From positions 806,001 through 870,000 of the forward strand of contig NZ_FQWU01000001.1 in NCBI RefSeq assembly GCF_900129765.1: a stretch of DNA of 64,000 nucleotides. The letters run 5' to 3'. The translations under genes were made by a program, and so were the position numbers. Source of the DNA: Massilia sp. CF038 (GTDB taxonomy: Bacteria; Pseudomonadota; Gammaproteobacteria; Burkholderiales; Burkholderiaceae_D). How positions within the stretch are numbered: the first letter of the stretch is position 1; the number at the start of each line of letters is the position of its first letter. Shown piece by piece: positions 1-10,465 of the stretch. The notes under the pieces are model-generated. The model was not told where the DNA came from. It was given only the letters and a program-made list of their open reading frames with translations, and did not search any database.

Positions 1-117
1 GGTCAGCGTGGATATTTACAGGTTAACTCTAATTTGCCGCACCTGGGTGTGGCAGCGTACGGTTGGCAGGCCGAACCGGGAGTGTAATGCATCCTTATTC
101 CTTGATCTTGTCTTAAT

Positions 118-2634
118 ATGCGCAAACAGCTTGCCGGGCGCCCCGGCTACGTTCAGGTGCGCGGCGCGCGCGAACATAACCTGCAAAACGTCTCGCTCGA
201 CATCCCGCGCGATGCGCTGGTGGTCTTCACAGGCGTGTCTGGCTCGGGCAAATCGTCGCTGGCCTTCGGCACACTGTACGCGGAAGCGCAGCGCCGCTAT
301 CTGGAATCGGTCTCACCCTATGCGCGTCGCCTGTTTCACCAGATGCCGGTGCCCGAAGTGGATGATATCGTCGGCCTGCCGCCGGCGGTGGCGCTGCAGC
401 AGCAGCGTGGCTCGCCCACCACCCGCTCTTCGGTGGGCAGTGTCAGCACCTTGTCCAATTCGCTGCGCATGCTGTATTCGCGGGCTGGCGACTATCCGGC
501 CCGCCAGCCGCTCCTGTACGCCGAATCGTTTTCTCCGAATACGCCCGATGGGGCCTGCGCGGTATGCCATGGCCTGGGCCGGGTGTATGAAGTGACGGAA
601 CAGTCGATGGTGCCGGATGACAGCCTGACCATCCGCGAACGCGCAGTAGCCGCCTGGCCCACGGCCTGGCACGGGCAGAACCTGCGCGACATTCTGGTCA
701 CGCTGGGCTACGACGTCGATACGCCATGGCGCGATTTGCCCAAAAAGGTGCGCAACTGGATCCTGTTTACCGACGAGCAGCCGACCGTGCCCGTCTACGC
801 GGGCTTTACCCCGGCCGAAGTGCGCGCCGCACTGAAACGCAAGGAGCAGCCCAGCTATCAGGGCACATTTACCGGCGCCAGAAAGTACGTGCTGCAAACC
901 TTCGCCAATACCGAAAGCGCCTCCATGAAAAAGCGCGTGGCGCGCTACATGGTCAGCACTGAATGCGCCGAATGCGGCGGCAAGCGCCTGCGCCGCGAAG
1001 CGCTCTCCGTGACGTTTGGCGGTTTCGACATCGCCGATATGTCACGCTTGCCGCTCGAACGCTTGCACGCCTTGCTGGCGCCGTATGCCGACGGCAGCAA
1101 GGCGCCACGCGCCGCCGCGGGCCACCCGGAAAAACAGATCGTCACACACCGCATTGCCGAAGACCTGGTGGCACGCCTGGACGTGCTGCTGGCGCTGGGC
1201 CTGGGCTACCTGTCGCTTGATCGCAGCACGCCCACGCTCTCGCCGGGCGAGTTGCAGCGCCTGCGCCTGGCCACCCAGGTGCGTTCGAACTTGTTTGGCG
1301 TAGTGTACGTGCTGGACGAGCCGTCGGCCGGTTTGCACCCGGCCGATACCGAGGCCTTGCTGACGGCCCTGGACCAGCTCAAGGGCAGCGGCAATTCCCT
1401 GTTTGTGGTCGAGCATGCGCTGGACGTGATCAGCCATGCCGACTGGATTGTCGACGTGGGGCCCGATGCCGGTTCGCAGGGTGGGCATATCCTGTACAGC
1501 GGCGCCCCGGAGGGCTTGCGCGACGTGGCCCGGTCGCATACCCGGCGCTACCTGTTTGCCGATCAGCGCAGCACCCTCAAGGCGCCACGCGCGCCTACCG
1601 GCTGGCTGCGGCTGGAAGGCATCAGCCGCAATAACCTGGCTGGTCTGGATGTCGATCTGCCGCTGGGGGTACTGGCTTGCGTGACCGGCGTATCCGGCTC
1701 GGGCAAGTCGACGCTGGTGTCGCAAGTGCTGGTCGATCTGGTCAGTGCAGCGCTGGGCCACGCTCCCGTGGCCGAGGCGGAAACCGAGGACGCGCTGGCG
1801 CAGGAGCCGGCCGCCGCGACCGAAGGGCGGATTGCCGGCGGACTGGAATCGATCCGGCGCCTGGTGCGGGTCGACCAGAGACCGATCGGACGCACCCCGC
1901 GCTCGAACCTGGCCACCTACACCGGCTTGTTTGACCATGTGCGCCAGCTGTTTGCCGCGACCAAAATGGCGCGCGCACGGCGCTATGATGCAGGACGCTT
2001 CTCCTTCAATGTGGCCAAGGGCCGCTGCGAGCACTGCGAAGGCGAAGGCCAGGTCATGGTCGAACTGCTGTTTTTACCCAGCGTGTACGCCCCATGCCCC
2101 ACCTGCGGCGGCGCGCGCTACAACGCCAAGACACTGGAAGTGCGCTACCAGGAGCGCAATATCGCCGAGGTGCTGGACATGACGGTGGACGCGGCATTTA
2201 CCTTCTTCGCCGACCAGGTACCGATTGCGCGCTCGCTGGAAGTGCTGCGCGATGTCGGGCTGGGGTATCTGCGCCTTGGTCAGCCCGCGACCGAATTGTC
2301 CGGCGGCGAAGCGCAGCGCATCAAGCTGGCCACCGAGCTGCAGCGCGCGGCGCGTGGCAGCATGCTGTATATCCTCGATGAGCCGACCACGGGCTTGCAT
2401 CCGGCCGACGTGGACCGTCTCATTGTGCAGCTCGATCGCCTGGTAGCGGCTGGCAATAGCGTCATCGCGGTCGAGCACAATATGCGGGTGGTTGCGGCCA
2501 GCGACTGGGTGCTGGACATCGGCCCCGGCGCGGGCGAGCGAGGCGGCCAGGTGGTGGCGTCGTGTGCCCCGGAAGACTTGCTTAAAGTAAAGGAAAGCAG
2601 GACGGCCCCCTATTTGAAGGCCTTTCTGGCTTAG
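118..2634 (+). CDS. UvrA-like excinuclease ATPase, class II (UvrA2-type)
   Basis: 838-residue twin ABC ATPase of the UvrA family. First Walker [10 protein letters not shown] is at about 39-47, first signature LSPGE near 374, and Walker [12 protein letters not shown] near 400. The second half has GVSGSGKST near 524, LSGGEAQR near 727 and [11 protein letters not shown] near 752. Zinc motifs are visible (CAVC, CAEC, CEHC, CPTC). It is about 100 residues shorter than housekeeping UvrA (about 940). The stretch after the conserved YARR...SSVGS region runs straight to the CAVC zinc pair, so the UvrB-binding domain and one zinc pair are missing. That is the hallmark of UvrA2/class II proteins, linked to drug or damage tolerance rather than canonical UvrB loading. 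The ATG has no clear Shine-Dalgarno. Function beyond DNA-damage binding is inferred. Confidence 0.9.
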   Translation: MRKQLAGRPGYVQVRGAREHNLQNVSLDIPRDALVVFTGVSGSGKSSLAFGTLYAEAQRRYLESVSPYARRLFHQMPVPEVDDIVGLPPAVALQQQRGSPTTRSSVGSVSTLSNSLRMLYSRAGDYPARQPLLYAESFSPNTPDGACAVCHGLGRVYEVTEQSMVPDDSLTIRERAVAAWPTAWHGQNLRDILVTLGYDVDTPWRDLPKKVRNWILFTDEQPTVPVYAGFTPAEVRAALKRKEQPSYQGTFTGARKYVLQTFANTESASMKKRVARYMVSTECAECGGKRLRREALSVTFGGFDIADMSRLPLERLHALLAPYADGSKAPRAAAGHPEKQIVTHRIAEDLVARLDVLLALGLGYLSLDRSTPTLSPGELQRLRLATQVRSNLFGVVYVLDEPSAGLHPADTEALLTALDQLKGSGNSLFVVEHALDVISHADWIVDVGPDAGSQGGHILYSGAPEGLRDVARSHTRRYLFADQRSTLKAPRAPTGWLRLEGISRNNLAGLDVDLPLGVLACVTGVSGSGKSTLVSQVLVDLVSAALGHAPVAEAETEDALAQEPAAATEGRIAGGLESIRRLVRVDQRPIGRTPRSNLATYTGLFDHVRQLFAATKMARARRYDAGRFSFNVAKGRCEHCEGEGQVMVELLFLPSVYAPCPTCGGARYNAKTLEVRYQERNIAEVLDMTVDAAFTFFADQVPIARSLEVLRDVGLGYLRLGQPATELSGGEAQRIKLATELQRAARGSMLYILDEPTTGLHPADVDRLIVQLDRLVAAGNSVIAVEHNMRVVAASDWVLDIGPGAGERGGQVVASCAPEDLLKVKESRTAPYLKAFLA

Positions 2635-2970
2635 TTTGCTGGTGCTGCCGGCTTAGTGAATCAGGAAGAACGATGCGTCAGCAAGCAGGTCAGTGGTAAC
2701 AAGCAAATACGTCGCCGCGCTCGCCAGTCCGATGTGCAAGGCAACCCAGGTCATTGGTATAAATCGCATGGTGAAGTCCTCCGGACGGTTGCTGCGTGTG
2801 GTTGTTGTGACAGTAAGGTCATGATAATCCGTGTTCCGAGCGGAAACTATCGGCTAACCGTCCGAGCCGCTGTAGGACGTTGGCTCGCGGCCTCGCTGTT
2901 GTCATGATCCTACGATCACGGTAGGCCGCGTCCTATGGCGTGTGCTCTGGCTGAACAGTAAAGTCGCTCC
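2635..2970. other. Intergenic region uvrA2-recQ
   Basis: 336 bases between the UvrA-like gene and recQ. The only coding signal I can support is the small minus-strand ORF at 2653-2769. The rest (about 2770-2970) probably holds the divergent promoters of that ORF and recQ. It has related short words (TAGGACG near 2873, ATCCTACGATC near 2907, GTCCTATGG near 2931) but no convincing -35/-10 pair or SOS box. Confidence 0.4.
2653..2769 (-). CDS. Small hydrophobic peptide, 38 aa, unrecognised
   Basis: A short ORF read by eye. It starts with ATG (complement of 2767-2769) and ends with TAA. An excellent Shine-Dalgarno, GGAGG, sits 8 bases upstream of the start. The product begins MRFIPMTWVALHIGLASAAT and continues with a hydrophobic stretch (YLLV) before a short acidic segment and FFLIH. 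It looks like a single-pass membrane microprotein, with a hydrophobic core at about residues 8-24. I do not recognise a family. The gene converges on the UvrA-like gene and is divergent from recQ. Confidence rests on the ribosome-binding site and the membrane-like composition. Confidence 0.5.
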   Translation of the reverse strand: MRFIPMTWVALHIGLASAATYLLVTTDLLADASFFLIH

Positions 2971-4671
2971 ATGACAACCCATAACCGCACCCTGCTCAAT
3001 AACGGCGCCCGCGCCGCCCGCCGCAACAAGATTACCAAGTTGCTCCATACCGTATTTGGCGTCGATCGCCTGCGGGACGGCCAGCGCCAGGTCATCGATA
3101 GCGTGCTCGACGGTAACGATACCCTCGCCATCATGCCCACTGGCAGTGGCAAGTCGCTGTGCTACCAGATTCCAGCGCGCCTGCTGGAGGGCACCACGGT
3201 GGTGGTGTCACCCCTGATTTCGCTCATGAAGGACCAGCTGGAAAAGCTGACCGCGCTGGGCGTGCGCGCGGCCCAGGTGAACAGCAGCTTGAACCGCGAG
3301 GAAGAAGAAGCGGCGCTGGAAGGGATTCGCAGTACCACCCACGAAATCGTGTTCTGCACGCCTGAGCGCCTGTCCAATCCGGACTTCCTGGCCGTGCTCA
3401 AGGGCGTCAAGATTGGCCTGGTGGTGGTGGACGAGGCCCATTGCATCTCGCAGTGGGGCCACGACTTCCGTCCCGCCTACCTGGAAATGGCCGCTGCCAT
3501 CGATGCGCTGGGCAAACCGCCGGTGCTGGCGCTGACCGCCACCGCCACCGACGACGTGGTGGCCGACATCGCCAAGCAGCTGGGCCGCAGCCGCATGGAG
3601 GTCATCAATACCGGTATTTACCGCCCCAATCTGCATTACCGCGTGCAGCAGGTCACCAACAACGACGAGCGCTACCAGCAGGCGCGCGAACTGGTACAGG
3701 CCAGTGCAGGTGTCGGCATCGTGTATGCCGCCACCGTCAAGGCCGCCGAAGAGATGCAGCAGGTGCTGCAAGAGGCTGGCGAGAGCGTCACCCTCTACCA
3801 CGGCAAACTGCCGGCCGCCGAGCGCAAGGCCAACCAGGACATGTTCATGAGCGGCGAACGCCGCGTGATGGTGGCTACCAATGCTTTCGGCATGGGCATC
3901 GACAAGCCAGATACCCGCTTTGTGATCCACCTGCAGCTGCCGGCCAACCTGGAAGCCTACTACCAGGAGTCGGGCCGCGCGGGACGCGATGGTCAGGATG
4001 CCGCGTGCACGCTGTTGTACTTCCAGGATGACAAACGGGTGCAGCAGTTCTTCCTCGTGAAGCATTATCCGAGCGCGAATGACTTGAAAATGATTTACGA
4101 AATCGTGCGTAAACTGTGCGAAGAAGGCAAGCCAACGGGCGATGTGATTGATCAGGCGATCGGCGATCTGCCCACCGCCAAATTGAAGGTCTGCCTCAAG
4201 CTGCTCAAGGACGGCAAGCTGCTGCGCCAGAACCGCAAGCTGGAATACCTGGTGGGCGCCGCCGAGCCCAGTGCAGCCGCCTTCGAGGAACTGGCCGCCA
4301 TCTATGCGGGCAAGCAGGAGCGCGACCGCGAGGCGCTCGAACAAATGGTATCGTATGCGGTAAGCGGCTTTTGCCGCTGGAAGGTGCTGCTCGATTACTT
4401 CAACGACGAGGTCGAGGGTTTCGAGAAGTGCTGCCGCTGTGATAACTGCCGCAATCCACCTCAGGTAGCCGAGATCGAAATCCGCGACGACGAATTCGAG
4501 CGCGAAGAGCCGGCCACGGAACCGGGTCCGCAGTTCACGGCAGGCGCACGCGTGCGGGTGCCCAAATTCGATGAGGGTACCGTCGTTAGCATGGCGGCCG
4601 ACCAGGTCACCATCGACTTCCCGGATGGCAGCCGGCGCACCTTCCTGGCCGATTTCGTCGAACCAGCGTAA
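2971..4671 (+). CDS. recQ: ATP-dependent DNA helicase RecQ
   Basis: 566-residue RecQ-family 3'-5' DNA helicase. The Walker A loop MPTGSGKS is at 55-62, the DEAH box (VVVDEAHCISQWGHDF) near 154, and helicase motif VI (QESGRAGRDG) near 331-340. The RecQ zinc-binding subdomain follows, with cysteines in SGFCRW and the CCRCDNC cluster near 488-494. There is no HRDC domain. The last 45 residues form a small beta-rich tail (GARVRVPKFDEGTVVSM) resembling a KOW/DUF3553-like module. The stop codon overlaps a Shine-Dalgarno (TAAGGAG) for the exonuclease gene 13 bases downstream. This suggests recQ heads the operon with the ligase-associated repair genes. Confidence 0.95.
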   Translation: MTTHNRTLLNNGARAARRNKITKLLHTVFGVDRLRDGQRQVIDSVLDGNDTLAIMPTGSGKSLCYQIPARLLEGTTVVVSPLISLMKDQLEKLTALGVRAAQVNSSLNREEEEAALEGIRSTTHEIVFCTPERLSNPDFLAVLKGVKIGLVVVDEAHCISQWGHDFRPAYLEMAAAIDALGKPPVLALTATATDDVVADIAKQLGRSRMEVINTGIYRPNLHYRVQQVTNNDERYQQARELVQASAGVGIVYAATVKAAEEMQQVLQEAGESVTLYHGKLPAAERKANQDMFMSGERRVMVATNAFGMGIDKPDTRFVIHLQLPANLEAYYQESGRAGRDGQDAACTLLYFQDDKRVQQFFLVKHYPSANDLKMIYEIVRKLCEEGKPTGDVIDQAIGDLPTAKLKVCLKLLKDGKLLRQNRKLEYLVGAAEPSAAAFEELAAIYAGKQERDREALEQMVSYAVSGFCRWKVLLDYFNDEVEGFEKCCRCDNCRNPPQVAEIEIRDDEFEREEPATEPGPQFTAGARVRVPKFDEGTVVSMAADQVTIDFPDGSRRTFLADFVEPA

Positions 4672-4684
4672 GGAGCATCCACAC

Positions 4685-5710
4685 ATGGCAGACATGGTGG
4701 TGGTGCGTAAAGAAGGCTTGTATTGTGTGCCGGGTCAGTTCTACATTGACCCGTGGCGCCCGGTCGACCGGGCGGTGATCACGCACGCGCATGGCGACCA
4801 TGCGCGCGTCGGCCACGGCCACTATCTGTCGGCCGCCAGCGGGGTGGGCATCCTGCGTTCGCGCCTGGGCGAGATTCATATCGATGGCCTCGAATACGGC
4901 GCCACCGTCGAACACAATGGCGTGCGCATTTCACTGCACCCCGCCGGCCATGTACTGGGCTCGGCCCAGGTCCGCATGGAGCATCGGGGCGAAGTGTGGG
5001 TTGCCTCCGGCGACTACAAGGTCGAGCCTGACCGCACCTGCGTGCCGTTCGAGCCCGTGCGCTGCGATACCTTCATTACCGAGTCCACCTTCGGGCTGCC
5101 GATCTACCGCTGGGCGCCGGAACAGAGCATCTTTGACGACATCAATCACTGGTGGCGCAAGAATGCCGCCGAGGGCCGCGCCAGCGTGGTGTTTGCCTAC
5201 GCCTTTGGCAAGGCCCAGCGCATTCTGTCGGGGCTGGACCCGTCCATCGGTCCGATCATCTGCCACGGCGCCGCCGAGCCGCTCAACCGCGTTTACCGCG
5301 AAGCCGGGGTGGCGCTGCCGCCGACGCTGATGGTGACCGATGTGGACAAGGCTGACATCAAAAAATCCATTGTCATCGCGCCGCCGTCGGCCGCCGGTTC
5401 GCCCTGGATGAAGCGCTTTGGCGACTATAGCGACGCCTTTGCCAGCGGCTGGATGCAGTTGCGCGGGGCGCGCCGCCGGCGTGGGGTAGACCGCGGTTTT
5501 ATCTTGTCTGACCACGCCGACTGGCCTGGTCTGATGAGCGCGATCGAAGCGACCGGCGCGCCGCGCGTGATCGTGACCCATGGCTCGATTCCCATCATGG
5601 TGCGCTGGCTGCGCCAGACTGGCCTCGACGCCTCCGCGTTTGACACCGAGTACGGTGATGAAGACGAGGCAGCGGCCAGCGCCCCGGCCACGGAGGCGGC
5701 CGATGCGTGA
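4685..5710 (+). CDS. Ligase-associated DNA exonuclease (MBL fold)
   Basis: 341-residue metallo-beta-lactamase/beta-CASP-type nuclease. The metal-binding motif THAHGDHARVGHG lies near residues 33-45. Further histidines occur in HPAGHVLGSAQ, SDHADW and VTHGS, matching the ligase-associated exonuclease family (Exo of the Lhr-core/MPE/Exo/LIG cluster). The start is set at the ATG preceded by AAGGAG. An in-frame extension upstream overlaps recQ and is unlikely to be used. The 3' end overlaps the ligase start by 8 bases. The predicted role is nucleolytic processing of DNA ends in a repair pathway with the three following genes. Confidence 0.92.
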   Translation: MADMVVVRKEGLYCVPGQFYIDPWRPVDRAVITHAHGDHARVGHGHYLSAASGVGILRSRLGEIHIDGLEYGATVEHNGVRISLHPAGHVLGSAQVRMEHRGEVWVASGDYKVEPDRTCVPFEPVRCDTFITESTFGLPIYRWAPEQSIFDDINHWWRKNAAEGRASVVFAYAFGKAQRILSGLDPSIGPIICHGAAEPLNRVYREAGVALPPTLMVTDVDKADIKKSIVIAPPSAAGSPWMKRFGDYSDAFASGWMQLRGARRRRGVDRGFILSDHADWPGLMSAIEATGAPRVIVTHGSIPIMVRWLRQTGLDASAFDTEYGDEDEAAASAPATEAADA

Positions 5711-7337
5711 ATTCGCCCGCCTCTACACCGAGCTCGATGAGACCACCGCCACCAACCGCAAGCTCGAAGCTCTGCAAGCGTATTTTGGCAGCGCCGCGCC
5801 CGAGAACGCGGCGTGGGCCGTGTATTTTCTGGCCGGTGGCAAGCCGCGCCAGGCGGTGCCGACCAAGCTGCTGCGCCAGTACGCCATCGAATACGCGCAG
5901 CTTGACGAATGGCTGTTCGACGAGTCCTACAACGCGGTGGGCGACCTGGCCGAGACCATTGCCCATATCCTGCCGCCGGCCCGGCAGCAGAGCGACGTCG
6001 GGCTGGCCGAGTGGATGCAGGAACGCATCGGCCCATTGCGCGGCGCGGACCCGGCCACCATCCGCGCCGCCTTGTTCGACTACTGGGATCAGCTGGACTG
6101 GCGCGAACGCTTTTTGCTGACCAAGCTCATTGGCGGCGGGTTTCGGGTGGGTGTCTCCAAACTGCTCGTCACGCGCGCGTTGTCGGCGCTGGCAGCAGTC
6201 GACAGCAAATTGATTGCCCAGCGCCTGATGGGCTGGACCGACGGTACGGTGCGTCCGACGGCGGCCGGTTTTCTGCAGCTGATTGCCGAACAATCGGACG
6301 ATGAACACAAGCTGCGCGGCGGCCAGCCCTATCCGTTTTTTCTGGCGCATCAGCTGCAGGGCGAGCCCGACGCCCTGGGTGCGCTAGCTGACTGGCAGGT
6401 GGAATGGAAGTACGACGGTATTCGCGCCCAGCTGGTGCGCCGCGGCGGCCAGAATTACCTGTGGTCGCGTGGGGAAGACCTGATCACCGAACGCTTCCCG
6501 GAACTGGCCGCGCTGGCGCTGCCCGAAGGCACGGTGATCGATGGCGAAATCCTCATCTGGACCGAGTACGACACCCCGGCCCCCTTCGCCGACCTGCAAA
6601 AGCGCATTGGCCGCAAGACGCTGTCGGCCAAGCTGCTGGCCGAACTGCCTGCGGTGCTGGTGGCTTACGACCTGCTGGAAGAAGAGGGTGTGGACCTGCG
6701 CGCGCTGCCGCAGCACGAACGGCGCACTTTGCTTGAAGCGCTGGTTGCTGCCAGCGCCAGGGAGCCGCTGAAAATTTCGCCTCTGGTGCGCGCGGCCAGC
6801 TGGGGTGAGCTGGCGGGCATTCGCAGCGAATCGCGGGCGCGTGGCGTGGAAGGCATGATGCTCAAGGCGCGCGATGCCCAGTATGGCGTGGGCCGCACCA
6901 AGAACGTGGGCACCTGGTGGAAGTGGAAAATCGATCCGTACACCATTGATGCCGTGCTTATTTATGCCCAGGCCGGACATGGGCGCCGTGCTTCGCTCTA
7001 TACCGACTATACCTTCGCCGTCTGGGATGGCGCTGACGCGGGGGAGCGCAAGCTGGTGCCTTTTGCGAAGGCCTACTCGGGGCTGACCGATGCCGAGATT
7101 GCGGTGGTCGACAATGCCATTCGCAAGACCACCATCGAAAAATTTGGCCCGGTGCGTTCGGTCAAGCCGACCATGGTATTCGAGATTGGCTTTGAAGGGA
7201 TCCAGCTTTCAACCCGGCACAAGGCCGGCATTGCGGTACGTTTCCCGCGCATTTTGCGCAAGCGCGACGACAAGACCGTTGACGACGCCGATTCGCTGGA
7301 CACGCTCAAGGGCCTGCTGGCCGCCTCCGCCGCATGA
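5703..7337 (+). CDS. ATP-dependent DNA ligase
   Basis: 544-residue ATP-dependent DNA ligase, distinct from the NAD-dependent LigA that normally seals replication nicks. The nucleotidyltransferase motif [12 protein letters not shown] places the adenylated lysine at K236. Downstream are IDGEILIW (motif III-like), EGMMLKAR (motif IV) and WWKWKIDPY (motif V). The N-terminal 200 residues form the helical DNA-binding domain of this family. The start ATG overlaps the end of the exonuclease gene, and the last base triplet overlaps the helicase start (ATGA). This implies translational coupling. It seals ends prepared by the neighbouring nuclease and helicase, an inference from the conserved cluster. 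Confidence 0.95.
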   Translation: MREFARLYTELDETTATNRKLEALQAYFGSAAPENAAWAVYFLAGGKPRQAVPTKLLRQYAIEYAQLDEWLFDESYNAVGDLAETIAHILPPARQQSDVGLAEWMQERIGPLRGADPATIRAALFDYWDQLDWRERFLLTKLIGGGFRVGVSKLLVTRALSALAAVDSKLIAQRLMGWTDGTVRPTAAGFLQLIAEQSDDEHKLRGGQPYPFFLAHQLQGEPDALGALADWQVEWKYDGIRAQLVRRGGQNYLWSRGEDLITERFPELAALALPEGTVIDGEILIWTEYDTPAPFADLQKRIGRKTLSAKLLAELPAVLVAYDLLEEEGVDLRALPQHERRTLLEALVAASAREPLKISPLVRAASWGELAGIRSESRARGVEGMMLKARDAQYGVGRTKNVGTWWKWKIDPYTIDAVLIYAQAGHGRRASLYTDYTFAVWDGADAGERKLVPFAKAYSGLTDAEIAVVDNAIRKTTIEKFGPVRSVKPTMVFEIGFEGIQLSTRHKAGIAVRFPRILRKRDDKTVDDADSLDTLKGLLAASAA

Positions 7338-9787
7338 GCAAGAGCGCCATGGCGCAAGCCATCGACACCTGGTTCGCTGCGCGCGGCTGGAAGGTGTTTC
7401 CGTTTCAGCGCGCGGTATGGAAGCATGCGGTGGCGGGGCAGTCCGGCCTGCTGCACGCCAATACCGGCGCCGGCAAGACCTATGCCGTGTGGCTGGCGGC
7501 GCTGCTGCGCGGCGGCGCGCGCAAACCGGCCGGGCTGCGCGTGCTGTGGATCACGCCGATGCGCGCGCTGGCTGCCGATACCCAGCGCGCGCTGGTGGAA
7601 TCGGCAGCCGTGCTGGCGCCCGCATGGGCCATTGGCGCGCGCACGGGCGACACCACCTCGGCCGAACGGGCGCGCCAGTCAAAGACCCTGCCTTCGGTGC
7701 TGATCACCACGCCGGAAAGTCTGTCGCTGCTGCTTTCGCACGTGGCCGCGGCGGCGCAGTTCGCCAATCTGGACATGATCATCATCGATGAATGGCATGA
7801 GCTGATGGGCAGCAAACGCGGGGTGCAGGTGCAGCTGGCGCTGGCGCGCCTGCGTCACTGGCGTGCTGACCTTGTGGTGTGGGGCTTGTCAGCGACGATG
7901 GGTAACCTGGCCCAGGCGCAGGATGTGCTGCTGGGGGAAGGGCGCGGCGTGCTGGTGGAAGGCGACCTGCGCAAGGAGATCCGGGTCGACTCGCTGATTC
8001 CCGCCAATGTGTCGCGCTTCCCCTGGGGCGGCCATCTGGGCATCGCCATGCTGCAGCCGGTGATCGACGAAATCGAACAGTACAACGCCACGCTGGTGTT
8101 TACCAATACCCGCTCGCAGTCGGAGCTGTGGTATCAGAATATCCTCGAAGCTCGCCCTGACTGGGCCGGCGTGATCGCGCTGCATCACGGCTCGCTCGAC
8201 CGCGAGGTACGCGAGTGGGTGGAGACCGGCTTGAAGAAGGGTGAACTGAAGGCGGTCATTTGCACCGCCAGTCTGGACTTGGGCGTGGACTTTTTGCCGG
8301 TTGAACGGGTGCTGCAGATTGGCAGCGCAAAAGGGATCGCGCGCCTGCTGCAGCGGGCCGGGCGCAGCGGCCACGCGCCAGGGCGCGTCTCGCGCGTCAC
8401 GCTGGTGCCCACCCACAGCCTGGAAATTCTGGAGGCGGCCGGTGCCAAGCAGGCCGTGGCTGCGCGCCACATCGAAGCGCGCCTGGTGCCGAACAAACCC
8501 TTCGATGTGCTGGTCCAGCATCTGGTCACGGTGGCCCTGGGCGGTGGCTTCGATTCGGCCCAGTTGTACCAGGAAGTGCGCAGTGCCTGGTCATACCGCG
8601 CGCTGACCTGGGAAGAGTGGCAGTGGGCGCTTGATTTTGTCGCGCGTGGCGGACAAAGCCTGATCGCCTATCCGGAGTATCAGCGCGTGGTGGCGGACGA
8701 GACAGGCGTGTTCCGGGTACCGAATACGGCGCTGGGGCGGCGCCACCGCATGGGGATCGGGACCATCGTGTCGGATTCGACCATGCAGGTCAAATACATG
8801 AGCGGGGGCCGTATTGGCAGCGTGGAGGAATCGTTCATTTCGCGGCTGAAGGCGGGCGACCATTTTCTGTTCGGCGGGCGCATTCTGGAATTCATCCGGG
8901 TGCACGAAATGACGGCGTTTGTGAAGCGTGCCACTGGCGCGCGTGGCGCTGTATCGCGCTGGCAGGGCGCCAAGATGCCCATGTCGTCGGAACTGGCGCA
9001 CGCCGCACTCGAGCAGTTGCGCCAGGCGTCACTGGGGCAGTTTCTGGGGCCGGAAATGCAGGCCATCCGGCCGCTGCTGGAAATTCAGCAGCGCTGGTCG
9101 GCCCTGCCCACGGTCGACACGCTGGTGGTGGAAAGCATGAAGAGCCGCGAAGGCTACCATTTGTTCATGTACCCGTTTGCCGGCCGGTCGGTGCACATGG
9201 GCCTGGCCTCGCTGTTTGCCTACCGGATCGGGCGCCAGCAGCCGATCACGTTTTCGATTGCGATCAATGACTATGGTTTTGAGTTGCTGGCCGCCGAACC
9301 GGTGGACTGGAAACGGGCGTTCAGTGCGGCCAATGGCGCCGGCGTGGCGCTGTTCTCGACTGAACGTTTGCTGGAAGATGTGCTGGAGAGTTTGAATGCG
9401 ACCCAGCTCTCGCAGCAGCGCTTTCGTGAAGTGGCGCGCATTGCAGGGCTGGTGTTCCAGGGGTACCCGGGCCAGCCCAAAAGCGCACGTCAGATCCAGG
9501 CGTCGTCGTCGCTGTTCTTCGAAGTGTTTCGCAAACACGATGCCGGCAATCTGCTGCTCACCCAGGCCCAGCGCGAGGTGATGGAACAGGAACTGGAACT
9601 GACCCGGCTGCGCGATACGCTCACCGAACTGCACGGCAGGGCAGTGGCCTTTCACGAGGTCCCACGTGCCACGCCGTTTGGTTTTGCGCTGATGGTCGAG
9701 CGCTTCCGTGAAAAGCTGACCACCGAAAAACTGTCCGACCGCATTGGCCGCATGCTGCGCGAACTGGAAAAGGCGGCCTTGCCTTGA
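7334..9787 (+). CDS. Ligase-associated DEXH-box helicase (Lhr-core)
   Basis: 817-residue superfamily 2 helicase of the Lhr-core type. Walker [15 protein letters not shown] lies near 41-54 and the DExH box reads DEWH near 151-154. Later motifs include [11 protein letters not shown] (motif IV), [12 protein letters not shown] (motif V) and [10 protein letters not shown] (motif VI, near 337-346). A winged-helix and Lhr-specific C-terminal domain follow. The length matches Lhr-core proteins of about 800 residues and lacks the extra C-terminal half of long Lhr. Start and stop overlap the neighbours by 4 bases each. The expected activity is ATP-driven 3'-5' translocation and duplex unwinding with DNA/RNA tolerance, known from family members. 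Confidence 0.93.
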   Translation: MSKSAMAQAIDTWFAARGWKVFPFQRAVWKHAVAGQSGLLHANTGAGKTYAVWLAALLRGGARKPAGLRVLWITPMRALAADTQRALVESAAVLAPAWAIGARTGDTTSAERARQSKTLPSVLITTPESLSLLLSHVAAAAQFANLDMIIIDEWHELMGSKRGVQVQLALARLRHWRADLVVWGLSATMGNLAQAQDVLLGEGRGVLVEGDLRKEIRVDSLIPANVSRFPWGGHLGIAMLQPVIDEIEQYNATLVFTNTRSQSELWYQNILEARPDWAGVIALHHGSLDREVREWVETGLKKGELKAVICTASLDLGVDFLPVERVLQIGSAKGIARLLQRAGRSGHAPGRVSRVTLVPTHSLEILEAAGAKQAVAARHIEARLVPNKPFDVLVQHLVTVALGGGFDSAQLYQEVRSAWSYRALTWEEWQWALDFVARGGQSLIAYPEYQRVVADETGVFRVPNTALGRRHRMGIGTIVSDSTMQVKYMSGGRIGSVEESFISRLKAGDHFLFGGRILEFIRVHEMTAFVKRATGARGAVSRWQGAKMPMSSELAHAALEQLRQASLGQFLGPEMQAIRPLLEIQQRWSALPTVDTLVVESMKSREGYHLFMYPFAGRSVHMGLASLFAYRIGRQQPITFSIAINDYGFELLAAEPVDWKRAFSAANGAGVALFSTERLLEDVLESLNATQLSQQRFREVARIAGLVFQGYPGQPKSARQIQASSSLFFEVFRKHDAGNLLLTQAQREVMEQELELTRLRDTLTELHGRAVAFHEVPRATPFGFALMVERFREKLTTEKLSDRIGRMLRELEKAALP

Positions 9788-10434
9788 GCGGGCGCGCCGT
9801 CACGCTGGCCGGCGAAACCGTGCTGCTGTTGCCGGAAAAGGCAGTCTATTGGCCGCGCCACAAGATGCTGATCATTGCGGACATCCATTTCGGCAAGGCT
9901 GCCGCCTTCCGCGCCCAGGGCGTGCCGGTACCGCGCGGCACCACGAGCGAAAATCTCGCCGGCCTCGACCGCCTGATGTCGCAGAATGAGGTGGCGCACA
10001 TCCTGTTTCTCGGTGACTTTCTACATGCCCGTGCTGCGCACGCGTCCGCCACGCTGACTGCCATGCTGGCCTGGCGGGCGCGCCATCCCGCATTGCAGCT
10101 GACGCTGGTGCGCGGCAATCATGACAAGCACGCCGGCGACCCGGCAGCGGCGCTGGCGATCCACATGGTCGATGAGCCACACGTGGTCGATGGTTTTGCG
10201 TTTTGCCACCACCCGGACATTGCTGCCCCGGCCTATGTGATGGCGGGCCATGTGCATCCCGTGTTTGTGCTGTCGAGCCGGCTCGATTCGCTGCGGCTGC
10301 CATGCTTTCTGGCCGGCGAAACGCGCATGATCCTGCCGTCGTTCGGGGCCTTCACGGGCGGCCATCCGATTCAGCCTGTTGCTGGCGAGCAGGTATTTGT
10401 CAGCTCGGGCGAGGCCATACACTGTGTTCGATAA
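9784..10434 (+). CDS. pdeM: Ligase-associated DNA damage response endonuclease PdeM
   Basis: 216-residue calcineurin-like metallophosphoesterase. Motifs in order are ADIHFGKA (near 32-39), LGDFLHAR (near 76), VRGNHDKH (near 109) and AGHVHPV (near 154), giving the full two-metal site. It is the last gene of the exonuclease-ligase-helicase-PdeM cluster. The start is a TTG overlapping the helicase stop (TTGA). No ATG or GTG lies suitably close, so coupling from the helicase probably drives translation. Family members (MPE) are manganese-dependent DNA endonucleases and phosphodiesterases, so the repair role is well supported by context. Confidence 0.9.
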   Translation: MSGRAVTLAGETVLLLPEKAVYWPRHKMLIIADIHFGKAAAFRAQGVPVPRGTTSENLAGLDRLMSQNEVAHILFLGDFLHARAAHASATLTAMLAWRARHPALQLTLVRGNHDKHAGDPAAALAIHMVDEPHVVDGFAFCHHPDIAAPAYVMAGHVHPVFVLSSRLDSLRLPCFLAGETRMILPSFGAFTGGHPIQPVAGEQVFVSSGEAIHCVR

Positions 10435-10465
10435 CGTACGGACTCAATCATGAACGCGGGGTACC

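Noticed and set aside
2656-2907. Plus-strand 83-codon frame after the UvrA-like gene
   Set aside because: No ribosome site and atypical composition; the opposite strand offers a better supported short ORF.
3208-4695. 495-codon open frame antisense to recQ
   Set aside because: It lies wholly opposite a gene with full RecQ motifs and has no recognisable features.
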